DNA of 52,150 nt from a virus. Both the position numbers and the translations under genes were made by a program. Shown here piece after piece: positions 1 to 9,347 of the stretch; within the stretch, counting starts at the first letter, position 1, and each line of letters begins with the position of its first letter. The stretch spans positions 1 to 52,150 of IMG/VR virus record IMGVR_UViG_3300024979_000007; one strand, given 5' to 3'. The notes below the pieces were generated by a model that worked only from the letters and a program-made list of their open reading frames with translations, was not told where the DNA came from and made no database searches.

Positions 1-188
1 GGCTCTGGCAAGACATACGGAAGTTGTATGCGGGTCTTTAACCAGATCTGTGAACAGAAGCCCAACAGAAACGGGATCCGTAAAAGCCGCTGGATAGCGG
101 TACGAAATACATATTCCGATCTTGAATTGACCACGATGAAAGATTGGAAGGACTTATACCACAGCGATGACATGCCGGCGCTTGGCCG
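1..188. repeat. Left copy of 188-bp terminal direct repeat
   Basis: Bases 1-188 recur at 51963-52150 with a single difference: T at 128 against C at 52090. The repeat lies wholly inside the terminase large subunit gene, so it marks where a circular or circularly permuted genome was opened rather than a functional end. The mismatch changes codon 127-129 from TTG (Leu) to TCG (Ser). An exact assembler overlap would not contain a mismatch, so the copies probably come from different molecules or variants. Confidence 0.95.
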
Positions 189-1404
189 GTTTGTTCACGA
201 CTCACCGCCAACGCACTATCTGGACTTTGATCTGGAAGATGGCACGCGGGTCATTGCTGAGGTGGTCTTTCTGGCGCTGGACAAGCCGCAGCATGTGAAA
301 AAGCTGCGCGGTTTGCAGGCAACAGGCTTTTGGCTCAACGAAATGAAAGAGTTGCCAAAGGCCATCGTCGATATGTGCGACTTGCGGCATGGCCGGTACC
401 CATCCAAAGCAGATGGCGGCGCCAGCTGGCACGGCATGATTGGCGACACCAACGCCCCGGATGATGATCACTGGTACTACAAACTTGCTGAAGAGGTGAA
501 GCCGTCTGGCTGGACCTTCTTGCGTCAGCCTGGCGGTGTTGTCCGGAAGGTTTTGGCAGGCGGCAAGTATGTCTGGGTTGCCAATCCGAAAGCGGAAAAC
601 TTAGGCAACCTGCCCGGTGGCAGCGCTTATTACGTGAATGGTCTGGCCGGTAAGGCTGATGACTGGATCCGCGTAAACCTTGCCAATGAATATGGGGCTG
701 TTGTCTCCGGCAAGCCGATTTACTCCGGCAGCTGGGACGAATCCAAACACCTGAGCAAGTTCAACCTGCTGCCAGTGCCACGGGTCAAAAAGCTATTGCT
801 CGGGTTCGACTTCGGACGCACGCCGGCCTGCATTATCGGCCAGCTGATGCCGTCTGGAAAACTGCGGGTTATCGAAGAACTTGTGGCTACCGGTATGGGT
901 ATTCGCAAGTTTATGGATGAAGTCGTGCTTCCTACGATGGAGGAACGATACAGCGCCTTTTCAGGCAAACAAATTGAAGCCTACTGCGATCCGGCTGGCA
1001 TTGCCAAATCAGGCAACGACGAGAACAGCCCGATAGGCATCCTCTGGGATGAATACAACATCGCAGCATGGCCAACATCGACCAACCAGCCATTAAAGCG
1101 CTGGGAGGCAGTCAATTACTTCTTGCTCGGCAATATCGATGGCAGTCCGGCTTTTGAGCTGAACCAGTCATGCAAGGTGCTGCGCAAAGGATTTAACGGC
1201 GGGTACGCATTCCGCCGGATCAATGTCAGTGGTGAGCGCTACGCAGACGCCGCTGACAAGAACGCATATTCACACCCACACGATGCACTGCAGTACCTGG
1301 CGCTTGGCGCGCAGGGCGAGGCTGATTATTCGTGGCGGGCCAAAGAAGGCAATGCCGGTTCAACCGCATATGTCGGCGCAGCTGATAGCACTACAGGGTA
1401 CTAA
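1..1404 (+). CDS. terL: Terminase large subunit, C-terminal 467 residues (gene split by the window ends)
   Basis: This is the ATPase-nuclease that drives DNA into the prohead. The gene starts at GTG 51858 and continues across the circle join, giving about 502 residues. The Walker A motif GPLGSGKT spans the join. A Walker-B-like segment FWLNEMKE follows near 330-350. The RNase H-like nuclease acidic residues are in GFDFGRT (about 808), AYCDPAG (about 980) and HPHDALQY (about 1280). The size and motif order are normal for TerL. The next gene, portal, begins 2 nt after the stop. The Leu codon at 127 is Ser in the second copy of this stretch, next to the conserved TTMKDW segment. Identification is firm; only the opening point of the sequence is artificial. 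Confidence 0.96.
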   Translation, partial: GSGKTYGSCMRVFNQICEQKPNRNGIRKSRWIAVRNTYSDLELTTMKDWKDLYHSDDMPALGRFVHDSPPTHYLDFDLEDGTRVIAEVVFLALDKPQHVKKLRGLQATGFWLNEMKELPKAIVDMCDLRHGRYPSKADGGASWHGMIGDTNAPDDDHWYYKLAEEVKPSGWTFLRQPGGVVRKVLAGGKYVWVANPKAENLGNLPGGSAYYVNGLAGKADDWIRVNLANEYGAVVSGKPIYSGSWDESKHLSKFNLLPVPRVKKLLLGFDFGRTPACIIGQLMPSGKLRVIEELVATGMGIRKFMDEVVLPTMEERYSAFSGKQIEAYCDPAGIAKSGNDENSPIGILWDEYNIAAWPTSTNQPLKRWEAVNYFLLGNIDGSPAFELNQSCKVLRKGFNGGYAFRRINVSGERYADAADKNAYSHPHDALQYLALGAQGEADYSWRAKEGNAGSTAYVGAADSTTGY

Positions 1405-1406
1405 GC

Positions 1407-3620
1407 GTGAGCGAAACCAAAACGCCAACACTGATCCAGAAAAACGAATATCCGCACGAGTACCGTGAAGATCGGAATCTGGACATCCTGGCTCAGCACA
1501 TCGAATCAACGCTGGTTGATGCCATGAATGGCCGTGGCGTGATTGATGATCGCATGGTGCAAGACCTTCGGCTTTATACCGGCATTTACGAGCCCGATGT
1601 CGACGATAAGCTGACTAAATCCAAACGCTCAAAAGTCTTTATCAAAATGACTCGGGCAAAAGCGGATGCCGCCATTAGCCAGCTCGATGACATGCTGCAT
1701 CCGAACACCGATAAGAACTGGGGTATTAAAATTACGCCGGTTCCGGAACTGTCTGAGCTTCTGGACTCAACTGAGGAAGCTGAAGCCAGCGGGCAGAAAT
1801 ATGTCCACGAAGACGGCAAGCCAGTCACCAAAGGCGACATCGCAAAGCGCCAGCTGCAGATCATGCAGGACGCATGCGCGGCGATGGAAAAAGAGATCCA
1901 TGACCAGCTGACTGAATGCCGATACAGCGCATCTGCTCGCGTGGCTATCAGCGATGCATGCATTGTCGGGACTGGCATTCTCAAAGGCCCGGTGATTAGC
2001 CGCAAAATGGATCTGGCCTTTGTTAATAAGGACGGCCAGTACGTTCAGGAAGAAAAAGAGTCTTTTGTTCCCATCGTTGAAGTGGTACGGCCATGGGATT
2101 TCTACCCTGATCCATCTGCCGCGACTATCGAAGAAGCAGACTACGTGTTTGAACGCCGGTATATGAGCAAGCGGCAGCTGCGTGCATTGGCTAAGCGCAG
2201 AGGCTTTTCACCGGAGAACGTGGAACGCGCCATCGAGTTATCGCCTCAGCAAACACAGCACAAAGCATCATTCCAAGATGATGTGCGTAAGCTCGCCGGC
2301 ATGAATGATTCGCTCAACGATAGCCGGTACGAAACGTGGGAATACCACGGCCCGATCCGCGTCAGTGTGCTGATTGAGCTTGGTCTGGTTGATAAGCCTG
2401 AAAGCAGTGAAGATGCGGTCAAGTTAGAAAATCAGGAAGTTGATGCCATCGTGTTCTATTGCGGTGGCGTGGTGCTTGGCGCGAAATCCAGCCTGATTAA
2501 GCATCACAGCGACTATCCATACCGGGTGTTTAACTGGGCCCAGAATGATGCGTGCATCTTCGGCTTTGGCATTCCTCGCATTGTAATTGATGAACAGTCA
2601 GTGCTGAACACTGTCTGGCGCATGATTCTGGATAACGGCGCTGCCACGGCTGGCCCTCAGATTGGCCTGAACAAAAAGTTTGTGAAGCCAATGAATGACG
2701 AATGGACTTTCACGCCATTCAAGATATGGGAAGTCGAAGGCACGGCAACCGATATCAAGCAGGCATTCAGTACCTTCGAAACATCGAGCCACCTGAATGA
2801 ACTGAGCGCCATCTATCAGACTGCTCGCGTGCTGTTTGATGAAGTATCTGGCGTGCCTATGATCCAGCAAGGCGAGCAAGGCCAGAGCACACAGACGCTC
2901 GGCGGCATGTCTATGCTGATGAATGCTGCCAACACAGTACGCCGGCGCCAGGTGCGGATGTGGGATGACTGCATCACCACGCCATTAATCACCGACTTCT
3001 ATCACTTCAACATGCTGTTCAGCAAAAAGAATGAGATCAAAGGTGATTACCAGGTTGATGCCAAAGGTACCAGCGCGCTGCTGGTGAAAGAAACTCAGGC
3101 GCAGGCCATCACCAATCTGATGTCTGTTGCTGGCAGCAATCAAGTATTCCAGCCAGTCCTTGCACTGAAAGCGCCGCAAATCCTGCGGGCTTGGGCGAGA
3201 ACTCAAAGCCTGCCTGAAGACATGCTGCCAACCGACGACGAGCTGAGAAGCTATCAGCAGCGCATTGAAGAACAGCAAAAAGGTCAACCGCAAGATCCGG
3301 CATTGGCTGTTGAGCAGCTTCGTGCGCAGCAACAGCAAGCCAAGTTCCAGCATGAACAGCAGATGGAACAACTGAAACAGCAGAATAGCTGGCAGCAGCT
3401 GCAGTTCGAAGCCGGGCTGAAACTCCAGTTATCTGCAGCGCAAGAGCGCATCGAACTGGCCAGACTGGCGCAGGAAGATAAGCACAACACTGAAAGCCTG
3501 ATGACTGAGCTGAAAAAAGTGCAGGCCGACCACGCAGCCAGCTGGCAGCAGTTTATGGCTGAGGTTCAGATCAAGAAGCAAGCGGGCCTCACCGCCAACT
3601 TCGGGCTGGATCCAGCATGA
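1407..3620 (+). CDS. Portal protein
   Basis: A 737-residue protein directly after TerL. Position, length and composition fit the large portal proteins of podoviruses, which form the dodecameric ring at the head vertex through which DNA passes and to which the tail is fixed. The middle contains the typical alternation of short strands and helices. The last 130 residues (about 600-737) are very rich in Gln, Glu and Lys and should form a long coiled coil, perhaps the barrel that reaches into the head. The start is GTG at 1407, 2 nt after the terL stop. The stop overlaps the next small gene as ATGA. The portal assignment rests on context and general resemblance, not on a single diagnostic motif. 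Confidence 0.88.
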   Translation: MSETKTPTLIQKNEYPHEYREDRNLDILAQHIESTLVDAMNGRGVIDDRMVQDLRLYTGIYEPDVDDKLTKSKRSKVFIKMTRAKADAAISQLDDMLHPNTDKNWGIKITPVPELSELLDSTEEAEASGQKYVHEDGKPVTKGDIAKRQLQIMQDACAAMEKEIHDQLTECRYSASARVAISDACIVGTGILKGPVISRKMDLAFVNKDGQYVQEEKESFVPIVEVVRPWDFYPDPSAATIEEADYVFERRYMSKRQLRALAKRRGFSPENVERAIELSPQQTQHKASFQDDVRKLAGMNDSLNDSRYETWEYHGPIRVSVLIELGLVDKPESSEDAVKLENQEVDAIVFYCGGVVLGAKSSLIKHHSDYPYRVFNWAQNDACIFGFGIPRIVIDEQSVLNTVWRMILDNGAATAGPQIGLNKKFVKPMNDEWTFTPFKIWEVEGTATDIKQAFSTFETSSHLNELSAIYQTARVLFDEVSGVPMIQQGEQGQSTQTLGGMSMLMNAANTVRRRQVRMWDDCITTPLITDFYHFNMLFSKKNEIKGDYQVDAKGTSALLVKETQAQAITNLMSVAGSNQVFQPVLALKAPQILRAWARTQSLPEDMLPTDDELRSYQQRIEEQQKGQPQDPALAVEQLRAQQQQAKFQHEQQMEQLKQQNSWQQLQFEAGLKLQLSAAQERIELARLAQEDKHNTESLMTELKKVQADHAASWQQFMAEVQIKKQAGLTANFGLDPA

Positions 3621-3796
3621 GGCTTGGCACAGAGCATTTAGCTGCATTCATCCAGTTGCTGCAGCAGGACCGCACCAAGCTGCTCGATGAACTGGTACAG
3701 GACACAAGCCCAGAGCAAACCGCCAATATTCGCGGCCGCATTCATCAGATAGACGACATCATCCGGCTTTATCCAGACCGGATTAAACAACAGTAA
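3617..3796 (+). CDS. Small protein of 59 residues coupled to portal
   Basis: The ATG overlaps the portal stop (ATGA), so translation is probably coupled. The product begins MRLGTEHLAAF and ends PDRIKQQ. It is highly helical and charged, with no Cys, signal peptide or membrane segment. Short helical proteins in this slot are common in podovirus packaging and head operons, but I know of no assigned function. A GCAA-loop hairpin and a terminator follow directly, so it is the last gene of the terminase-portal transcript segment. Confidence 0.7.
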   Translation: MRLGTEHLAAFIQLLQQDRTKLLDELVQDTSPEQTANIRGRIHQIDDIIRLYPDRIKQQ

Positions 3797-3803
3797 CCGA
3801 ATT

Positions 3804-3852
3804 CAAGGGGCAACCCTTGCTAACGAACCCGCGCTCAGTCGCGGGTTTTTTT
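3804..3852 (+). terminator. GCAA-tetraloop hairpin plus intrinsic terminator
   Basis: CAAGGG (3804-3809), loop GCAA, CCCTTG (3814-3819) forms a 6-bp GNRA-capped hairpin. It is followed by ACCCGCG (3827-3833), a 6-nt loop, CGCGGGT (3840-3846) and a run of seven T. The second element is a textbook Rho-independent terminator between the portal group and the scaffold-capsid group. It probably tunes the transcript ratio of the two groups. Confidence 0.85.
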
Positions 3853-3885
3853 ATGACTGCAGGAAGCACTCACCAGGAAACACCG

Positions 3886-4776
3886 ATGACTGAGCAAGTA
3901 AATAACGAACTCTCAGATGACTTCTCACAAGCCTTTGCTGACTCCTTAGACTCGGCAGCTTCGGAAGCGCAAGAGTTCACCGCAGAATCTTTTACTGGAC
4001 AGACCGGGGAAGTCACCACTGAACAAGTGAACGAGCCAGCTCAACAACCTGATGCGCAGCAGGATGAGCAGCAAGATCCGTGGGCAGTCGTGCCGGAATC
4101 GCTCCGAAACCAGTATCAGCAACTGCAAGCTAACCACCAAAGACTTGAGGCCGACCACCGCGCAAACTCAGAGCGGGTGCAGGCTTTGAACCGGAAAACT
4201 ACTGAGCTTCAACAGGCACTGGCAGCAAGAGAAGCGGCTGGTGGCAAGCAGAGCACAGCGCCGGGAACACCAAGTGCAGACGACCTTGAAGGCATGTCCT
4301 TTGAAGAAGTTGAGCAGGAGTTTCCTGAACTGGCCAAGTTCATCAAAGCGCAAGTCTCCGCAGCCGTCACGCCGATTCAACAGCAGCTGGCACCTGTGCA
4401 ACAGCTCGTTAGTGAGCGGCAGCAAGCCGTACAAGAGCAGGTCATTCAGCAAGAGTTGGGGCGACTTGCACAAGTCCATCCTGACTTTAAAGAAGTGGCA
4501 TCGAGTCCTGACTTCGACGATTGGGTAAAAGCCCAGCCGCCAATGGTCCAGCAACTGCGAAGCAGCTTTAACGCTGATGACAATGCAGCACTTCTCACCC
4601 TGTTCAAAACCAGCACCGGTCGCGTGACCGCGCCGGCATCCCCTCAAGCACCACAAACCAACCGTCTTGCAGACCATGTGACAACAGAGCGCAAAGGAAC
4701 CGGCACACCAACTGCCGTGCGGCGCACTGATGACAACTTTGAAGACGCATTCGATTTACACATCAAGCGCCGGTAA
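3886..4776 (+). CDS. Capsid scaffolding protein
   Basis: A 296-residue acidic, Gln- and Ala-rich, mostly helical protein placed just before the major capsid gene, the standard position for scaffold. The N-terminal 60 residues are strongly acidic, a long coiled-coil region spans about 75-115 and again 170-215, and the C-terminus is basic (DLHIKRR), as in scaffolds whose basic tail binds the capsid protein. ATG 3886 is chosen because AGGAAA lies 7 nt upstream. An in-frame ATG at 3856 and other upstream starts fall at or in the terminator and are unlikely. It is expected inside proheads and lost before or during packaging. Confidence 0.85.
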   Translation: MTEQVNNELSDDFSQAFADSLDSAASEAQEFTAESFTGQTGEVTTEQVNEPAQQPDAQQDEQQDPWAVVPESLRNQYQQLQANHQRLEADHRANSERVQALNRKTTELQQALAAREAAGGKQSTAPGTPSADDLEGMSFEEVEQEFPELAKFIKAQVSAAVTPIQQQLAPVQQLVSERQQAVQEQVIQQELGRLAQVHPDFKEVASSPDFDDWVKAQPPMVQQLRSSFNADDNAALLTLFKTSTGRVTAPASPQAPQTNRLADHVTTERKGTGTPTAVRRTDDNFEDAFDLHIKRR

Positions 4777-4796
4777 AGGTGCGCAGGAGCTAAATT

Positions 4797-5831
4797 ATGG
4801 CTAACAATTTCGGTGATATTTCACTGGGCAACGCCGCAAAGGCGATGACCGAAGCATTACAGCATGCAGCGCCAATTCTGGTGCTGAGCAAACTGGCAAA
4901 ATCGCTGTGGATTGGTTTTAACGAAACCAAAGTCGCACGCTTTCGCCGGATCATCCCGCTGCCGCTGAAAACAACAGCAATGACTGAAGGCGTGACCTCA
5001 CCAGGCACCGACTTCCGTTACGAAAACGTCGAAGTGTCACTAATCCAATTGGGTGACTACATGCCAACAACTGATGTGCTGCTGGACTTGCACGATCAGC
5101 CAGTCGGTAAAGATATGTGGACCGCAGCGTCAGAGCAGGCGGCGCAATCTATCGAGCAGTGGATCTGGACAACAATCACAGCAGGTATGTCAGTTCACTA
5201 CGCAAACAGTGTGGCGGGTCGCTCATCTGTTGTCGGCTTCCTGAACAAATCAAACCAGCAAATCATCACGCGCACTCTGGCTCGCAACAAGGCCAAAAAG
5301 CTGCGAAAAATGCTGGCTGGTTCACCAGACCACAACACTTCACCAATCGAAGCGGCTTACATCTGTGTGACTCACACCGATATGGCGCCGTCTATCCGGG
5401 CAATGGAAGGCTTTACGCCAGTGGCTGAATACGGCCAGCGCCAGCCAATTTGTGATGAAGAGCTGGGCTCAGTGGATGATGTTCGCTACATCGTTACACC
5501 TTGGGCTATGCCTGTCGCAAACGCCGGTGGCGCGAAGGGTTCAGGCGCAACTGAGTGTATCTCTACTGGTGGTACTGCTGCTGACGTTTACCCAGCCATG
5601 TACTTTGGTGAAGATTCCTTTGGCGCGCTGTCTATCAAAGCTGGCAAGCAGGGCGGCAAGATGGTCCCATCTGCTGGCTCAATCACTCCGCAGGTCGTCA
5701 ACCCGAAAGCATCTGCATCTGACCCACTGGGCCAGCGCGGATCTATCGGCTGGAAGTGCTACTTCCAAGCAAAGATCCTGAACGAAAGCTGGATTATCCG
5801 CGGCGAGTTTGCTGCTCCGAAAAATCCTTAA
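4797..5831 (+). CDS. Major capsid protein, N4-gp56 family
   Basis: A 344-residue protein preceded by a strong AGGAG site. It resembles the N4-gp56 capsid family: an early Gly/Ala-rich helix, a SEQAAQSIEQWIWTT-type helix at about 112-126, a VTHTDMAPSIRAM segment near 200, and the characteristic late stretch VYPAMYFGEDSFG near 262-274 followed by a basic, Gly-rich loop. Known members form the icosahedral shell in the HK97 fold. The scaffold gene precedes it and a strong terminator follows, which suits the high and separate expression of a shell protein. Confidence 0.93.
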   Translation: MANNFGDISLGNAAKAMTEALQHAAPILVLSKLAKSLWIGFNETKVARFRRIIPLPLKTTAMTEGVTSPGTDFRYENVEVSLIQLGDYMPTTDVLLDLHDQPVGKDMWTAASEQAAQSIEQWIWTTITAGMSVHYANSVAGRSSVVGFLNKSNQQIITRTLARNKAKKLRKMLAGSPDHNTSPIEAAYICVTHTDMAPSIRAMEGFTPVAEYGQRQPICDEELGSVDDVRYIVTPWAMPVANAGGAKGSGATECISTGGTAADVYPAMYFGEDSFGALSIKAGKQGGKMVPSAGSITPQVVNPKASASDPLGQRGSIGWKCYFQAKILNESWIIRGEFAAPKNP

Positions 5832-5852
5832 TCCTTAACCAACCGAACTAAC

Positions 5853-5880
5853 GGGCTGCATTTGCGGCCCTTTTTCTTTT
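5853..5880 (+). terminator. Intrinsic terminator after the capsid gene
   Basis: GGGCTGC (5853-5859), loop ATTT, GCGGCCC (5864-5870) gives a 7-bp stem with one T-G pair, followed by TTTTTCTTTT. It lies 22 nt after the capsid stop. Confidence 0.88.
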
Positions 5881-5898
5881 TAAAACTGGGGAAAGAAG

Positions 5899-6390
5899 AT
5901 GAGTCAACCAACCTACCAAGGCAGCACTGCTGCTGACCTGATTGCATTTGCTAAAGAGAACGGTGTTGAGTTGCCAGAAGGCACCAGCAAAAACGACGCA
6001 TGGAAAGCGGTGAAAGAAATCCTCGCTGATCTGGGCGAAAAAGTCTCTGAAGATAACGAACATGACAACCAACCTGAAGCGCCAGCAGCCACAACGACTG
6101 CTTCGGTCACTCAGAGCGCAAAGGCCAAAAGCAAAGATCCAACGCATTACACAATCAGCATTTCAAAACCGACTGATGTTAAACAGCCAGACCTGGTGAT
6201 TTGCGCCAACGGCACGAACTACCAAATTCACTTTGGCAAGCAAGTCAAAGTTCCTGCCGTGGTCGTCAACATCCTTAAAGATGCAGTTGAGCGCAAACCA
6301 GCGCACCGCGACATGGAAACCAACGAATGGGTCGAAGAGTCTTTCGAGCCTCGTTACAGCTTCGCGATCCACCAAGAACACTTCCAATAA
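5899..6390 (+). CDS. Putative head-associated protein with HeH/LEM-like N-terminus
   Basis: 163 residues with a good GGGGAAAGAAG ribosome site. Residues 10-45 (ADLIAFAKENGVELPEG and the following helix) resemble a small helix-extended-helix module. Residues 50-85 form an acidic, Thr/Ala-rich linker. Residues 88-163 form a compact beta-rich domain. Placement directly after the capsid suggests a head decoration or completion protein. The function is inferred only from position. Confidence 0.6.
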   Translation: MSQPTYQGSTAADLIAFAKENGVELPEGTSKNDAWKAVKEILADLGEKVSEDNEHDNQPEAPAATTTASVTQSAKAKSKDPTHYTISISKPTDVKQPDLVICANGTNYQIHFGKQVKVPAVVVNILKDAVERKPAHRDMETNEWVEESFEPRYSFAIHQEHFQ

Positions 6391-6405
6391 TTCCCGGTAC
6401 CGCGC

Positions 6406-7047
6406 ATGACATTCCTTGAACTGTGCCGGCGCGTCCGGCTGGACTCTGGTATTTCCGGTGATATTGCATCCGTGGTGAACCAGCAGGGCATTTTGCTCAA
6501 GCTGGTTACGTGGGTGCAGCAGGCGGAATACGACATCGTGACCGGCCGCAAGGACTGGTTATTCATGCGCGCCAAGGCAAGTGCAGTGCTGCAGGCTGGC
6601 AAGGTGGAATACCTGCCAGCCGAGCTTGGCATGCAGCCATTTGCCAGCATCAGCAAAGTCTATGTGGACCGGCAACCGCTGGTGTCATGCGACTTCGACT
6701 ATCTGGATGATCAGCATCTGAAAAATGGCGGCGCACCGGAAGGCACGCCTCGCGCATTTGCTATCACGCCAGATGGCACAGTGCTTTTTGATAACAAGCC
6801 GGCACAGGCTTTGCCGGTTGATATCCGATACAACCGCGCAGCGGTTCGGATGACGATCAACACTGCACAGTCGCCAATTCCTGCAGAGCATGAAGAGGTG
6901 ATCATCCAGGCCGCGCTGATGAACTACGCACGGCACGAGCAGGATGAGTTTCTGCTGCGGGATTCGACTATTGCCTATGAGCGGCACTTTTCGGACCTGT
7001 GCAACAAGCAGCTGCCAAAGGTCAGCGTTATAGGCTGGGGTGGCTGA
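6406..7047 (+). CDS. Head-tail connector/adaptor protein
   Basis: 213 residues. The N-terminal helices begin TFLELCRRVRLDSGISG, followed by WVQQAEYDIVTGRKDWLF, a pattern typical of the adaptor proteins that follow the capsid gene in podoviruses and dock beneath the portal. The middle is beta-rich, and the C-terminal helices (EEVIIQAALMNYARHEQDE) complete the module. The stop overlaps the next ATG as TGATG. Identification is by this pattern and gene order. Confidence 0.72.
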   Translation: MTFLELCRRVRLDSGISGDIASVVNQQGILLKLVTWVQQAEYDIVTGRKDWLFMRAKASAVLQAGKVEYLPAELGMQPFASISKVYVDRQPLVSCDFDYLDDQHLKNGGAPEGTPRAFAITPDGTVLFDNKPAQALPVDIRYNRAAVRMTINTAQSPIPAEHEEVIIQAALMNYARHEQDEFLLRDSTIAYERHFSDLCNKQLPKVSVIGWGG

Positions 7048-8657
7048 TGGCCAGCAACACCCGAGTCGGCAAGGTCATTTTAAAAGGTGGCCTGAATCTG
7101 GCTGCATCTGTGCTGGAGTTAGATCCGGGCGAGTGTACGCAGCTCAACAACTACGAAGTGAACACACTGGGTCGGTACCAGCGCTGCCTCGGGTTCGAGC
7201 GCTTTGACGGCAAAACGGCGCCATCGTCGGTACTGCCAGTCAATTTGCCGGGCTACCCGTTTGCGGATGATGAAAGCGAGGCGCTGGCCATCACATCGCA
7301 GCAGGAGGTATTGCGAAGTCTAATTCTGCCGGTGCCAGGCTCTGGCCGCATATTAGGCGGCTTTGTTTTTGCCGGTGTGGTGTACGCCTTTCGTAACAAC
7401 GCAGACGGCACTACAGCCAATTTGTGGCGCGCAAGCACTGGCGGCTGGCAACCGGTATCGACTCCGGCGCTGTTGCCCAATGGCCGATATCAAACCGTCC
7501 TGACGAACTTCACCGGCTCTGCAGGTACCAAAGAAATCATTGGCGTGGATGGGGTCAATAAGGCATTCCGGTTTAACGGAACCACTTTTACCCAACTCAC
7601 CGGACCTATCACGCCTGATGCGCCGGTTTATGCCGAAGTGCTGCCGAGTCAGGTATTGCTGCTGGCCTATCGTAAAGGCTCACTGGTATTCAGCGCTGTA
7701 GGCGACCCAACAAAGTGGAGCCCAGTCGACGGCGGCGGTGAAATCGCGGTAGCTGATGAAATCACCGGGCTTGCAGTGCAGCCGGATAACAGCTGCGCAG
7801 TATTCTGTCGCAATCGGACTTATGTCCTGTACGGCAAAACCAAAGCTGACTTTAACCTGACCACTTTGAGCAGTAGCACCGGCGCCATTCCTAACAGCAT
7901 TCAGAACATCAATGACAGCGTGTATCTGGATGACCGCGGCATGACGCGCCTCAATCGCGTACAGCAGTTCGGCAACTTCGATATGGCAACCATCAGCCAA
8001 AAGGTTGAACCACTGCTAAAACGCTACGCCGGCCGCATTACGGCGAGTTTTGTCATTAAACAGAAAAACCAGTACCGGCTTTGTTTCGATGACAGCACCG
8101 GCATTGTGGTGACGTTCTTTGGTGCCGAAGTCGCAGGCTTTAGTACCTTCAGCTTTGGCCATGTGATCCGCTGCGCATTCAGCGCTGAAGATGACTCTGG
8201 TCGTGAAGTGGTGTTTTTTGCCGGTGACGATGGCTATCTGTATCAGGCCGAGCGTGGCTTTAGCCATGACGGCGATGAATACCAATCGACCATGCGCCCG
8301 GCATTCAACCACGTAGGTAGTCCAGATACAAAAAAACGCTGGAAAAAAGCGGTGATGGAAGTCGATACGCCAAGCAGCACGCCGCTATCAGTCACACCTG
8401 ACTTTGACTATTCATCACCGGACACACCAGCGGACAGAACCCAGTACATCACAGCCACTGGCGGTGGCGGCTACTGGGATGCAAGCGCATGGGATAGCTT
8501 CAGCTGGTCTGCAGCCAGCACTTTTACCGCAGACATCTACATCGATGGCGTGGCACGCAATATGTGCCTGGTCGTGAACTGCCGCTCAAAGTCAGCACCG
8601 CCGCACGTTCTTAACTCGTTTCTTTACCACTACAGCCCGCTAAGCCTTCGGAGATAA
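7047..8657 (+). CDS. Tail/neck structural protein
   Basis: 536 residues, translationally coupled to the adaptor gene (TGATG). It is almost entirely beta-strand with many short Gly-Asp turns, consistent with a propeller or nozzle-like tail protein. The opening (GGLNLAASVLELDPGECTQLNNY) resembles the start of podovirus nozzle or stabilisation proteins that read 'NNYEVNTLGRYQRCLG'-type segments. A role in closing the neck and building the short tail is inferred from order and fold. An upstream in-frame start at 6999 would extend into the adaptor gene and has no better ribosome site. Confidence 0.68.
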   Translation: MASNTRVGKVILKGGLNLAASVLELDPGECTQLNNYEVNTLGRYQRCLGFERFDGKTAPSSVLPVNLPGYPFADDESEALAITSQQEVLRSLILPVPGSGRILGGFVFAGVVYAFRNNADGTTANLWRASTGGWQPVSTPALLPNGRYQTVLTNFTGSAGTKEIIGVDGVNKAFRFNGTTFTQLTGPITPDAPVYAEVLPSQVLLLAYRKGSLVFSAVGDPTKWSPVDGGGEIAVADEITGLAVQPDNSCAVFCRNRTYVLYGKTKADFNLTTLSSSTGAIPNSIQNINDSVYLDDRGMTRLNRVQQFGNFDMATISQKVEPLLKRYAGRITASFVIKQKNQYRLCFDDSTGIVVTFFGAEVAGFSTFSFGHVIRCAFSAEDDSGREVVFFAGDDGYLYQAERGFSHDGDEYQSTMRPAFNHVGSPDTKKRWKKAVMEVDTPSSTPLSVTPDFDYSSPDTPADRTQYITATGGGGYWDASAWDSFSWSAASTFTADIYIDGVARNMCLVVNCRSKSAPPHVLNSFLYHYSPLSLRR

Positions 8658-8660
8658 AGC

Positions 8661-9347
8661 ATGCTTAACCTGTGGAAACACACCAATCTGTTCGAGGCCG
8701 GCACTACGGTTCGGGCTGACCACGCAAACTTTAAGCTCGATGGTATTCAAGCCAGCTTTGACCAAATCTCAGAGTACCTGAATGGCAAGATGATCAACCT
8801 GCCTGCATCGTTTGCTGGCAACGCATACATTCCAAACAAGACGCTGGCTAACAGCATCCTTTGGTTCAACCTTTCCGGCGACATCGATGTGTATTCGATG
8901 GCTACTTTTGAGCAGAAAGTTGCGGACACTGCAAGCAATGCAGCGTCAGCGCTCGATAGCAAAAACAAAGCAGCAACCAGTGAGGGTAATGCCCGACAAT
9001 CTGAACTTAATGCCGCTTCATCAGCAGAGATTGCGCAAGGCGCAGCAGTCACGGTGGCAGGCGCGGCATTCTTTGCGGGCCTCTGGAATGCCGGCACTGG
9101 CATTTTCCCAGCACCGCCAGGCTCTGGTGGCTCCAGTATGTGGCAAGCCAACAGCAATGGCACCGGCGCAACCGCAGCCATCAAGGCAGGTGACTTAATT
9201 GTTTGGGACATCATTGCCAGCACCTATCGGCACTTCGCTGGCGCTGACCGGGTTATAGCACTCGAAACGCAGGTGAACACCATCAATACATCACTGACAA
9301 CCGCCATTAACAACACCGCATCACTCGCAATTGCAGGGCTTCGCTAA
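8661..9347 (+). CDS. Tail fibre/appendage N-terminal-type protein
   Basis: 228 residues starting MLNLWKHTNLFEAGTTVRADHAN, with ribosome site CGGAGA. The N-terminal 75 residues look like a virion-attachment domain. Residues about 90-140 form an Ala/Ser/Asn-rich helix typical of trimeric fibre shafts, and Gly-rich loops (PPGSGGSSMWQ) follow. It lies first in a run of fibre-like genes. It may anchor the following proteins to the tail. Assignment is tentative. Confidence 0.6.
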   Translation: MLNLWKHTNLFEAGTTVRADHANFKLDGIQASFDQISEYLNGKMINLPASFAGNAYIPNKTLANSILWFNLSGDIDVYSMATFEQKVADTASNAASALDSKNKAATSEGNARQSELNAASSAEIAQGAAVTVAGAAFFAGLWNAGTGIFPAPPGSGGSSMWQANSNGTGATAAIKAGDLIVWDIIASTYRHFAGADRVIALETQVNTINTSLTTAINNTASLAIAGLR

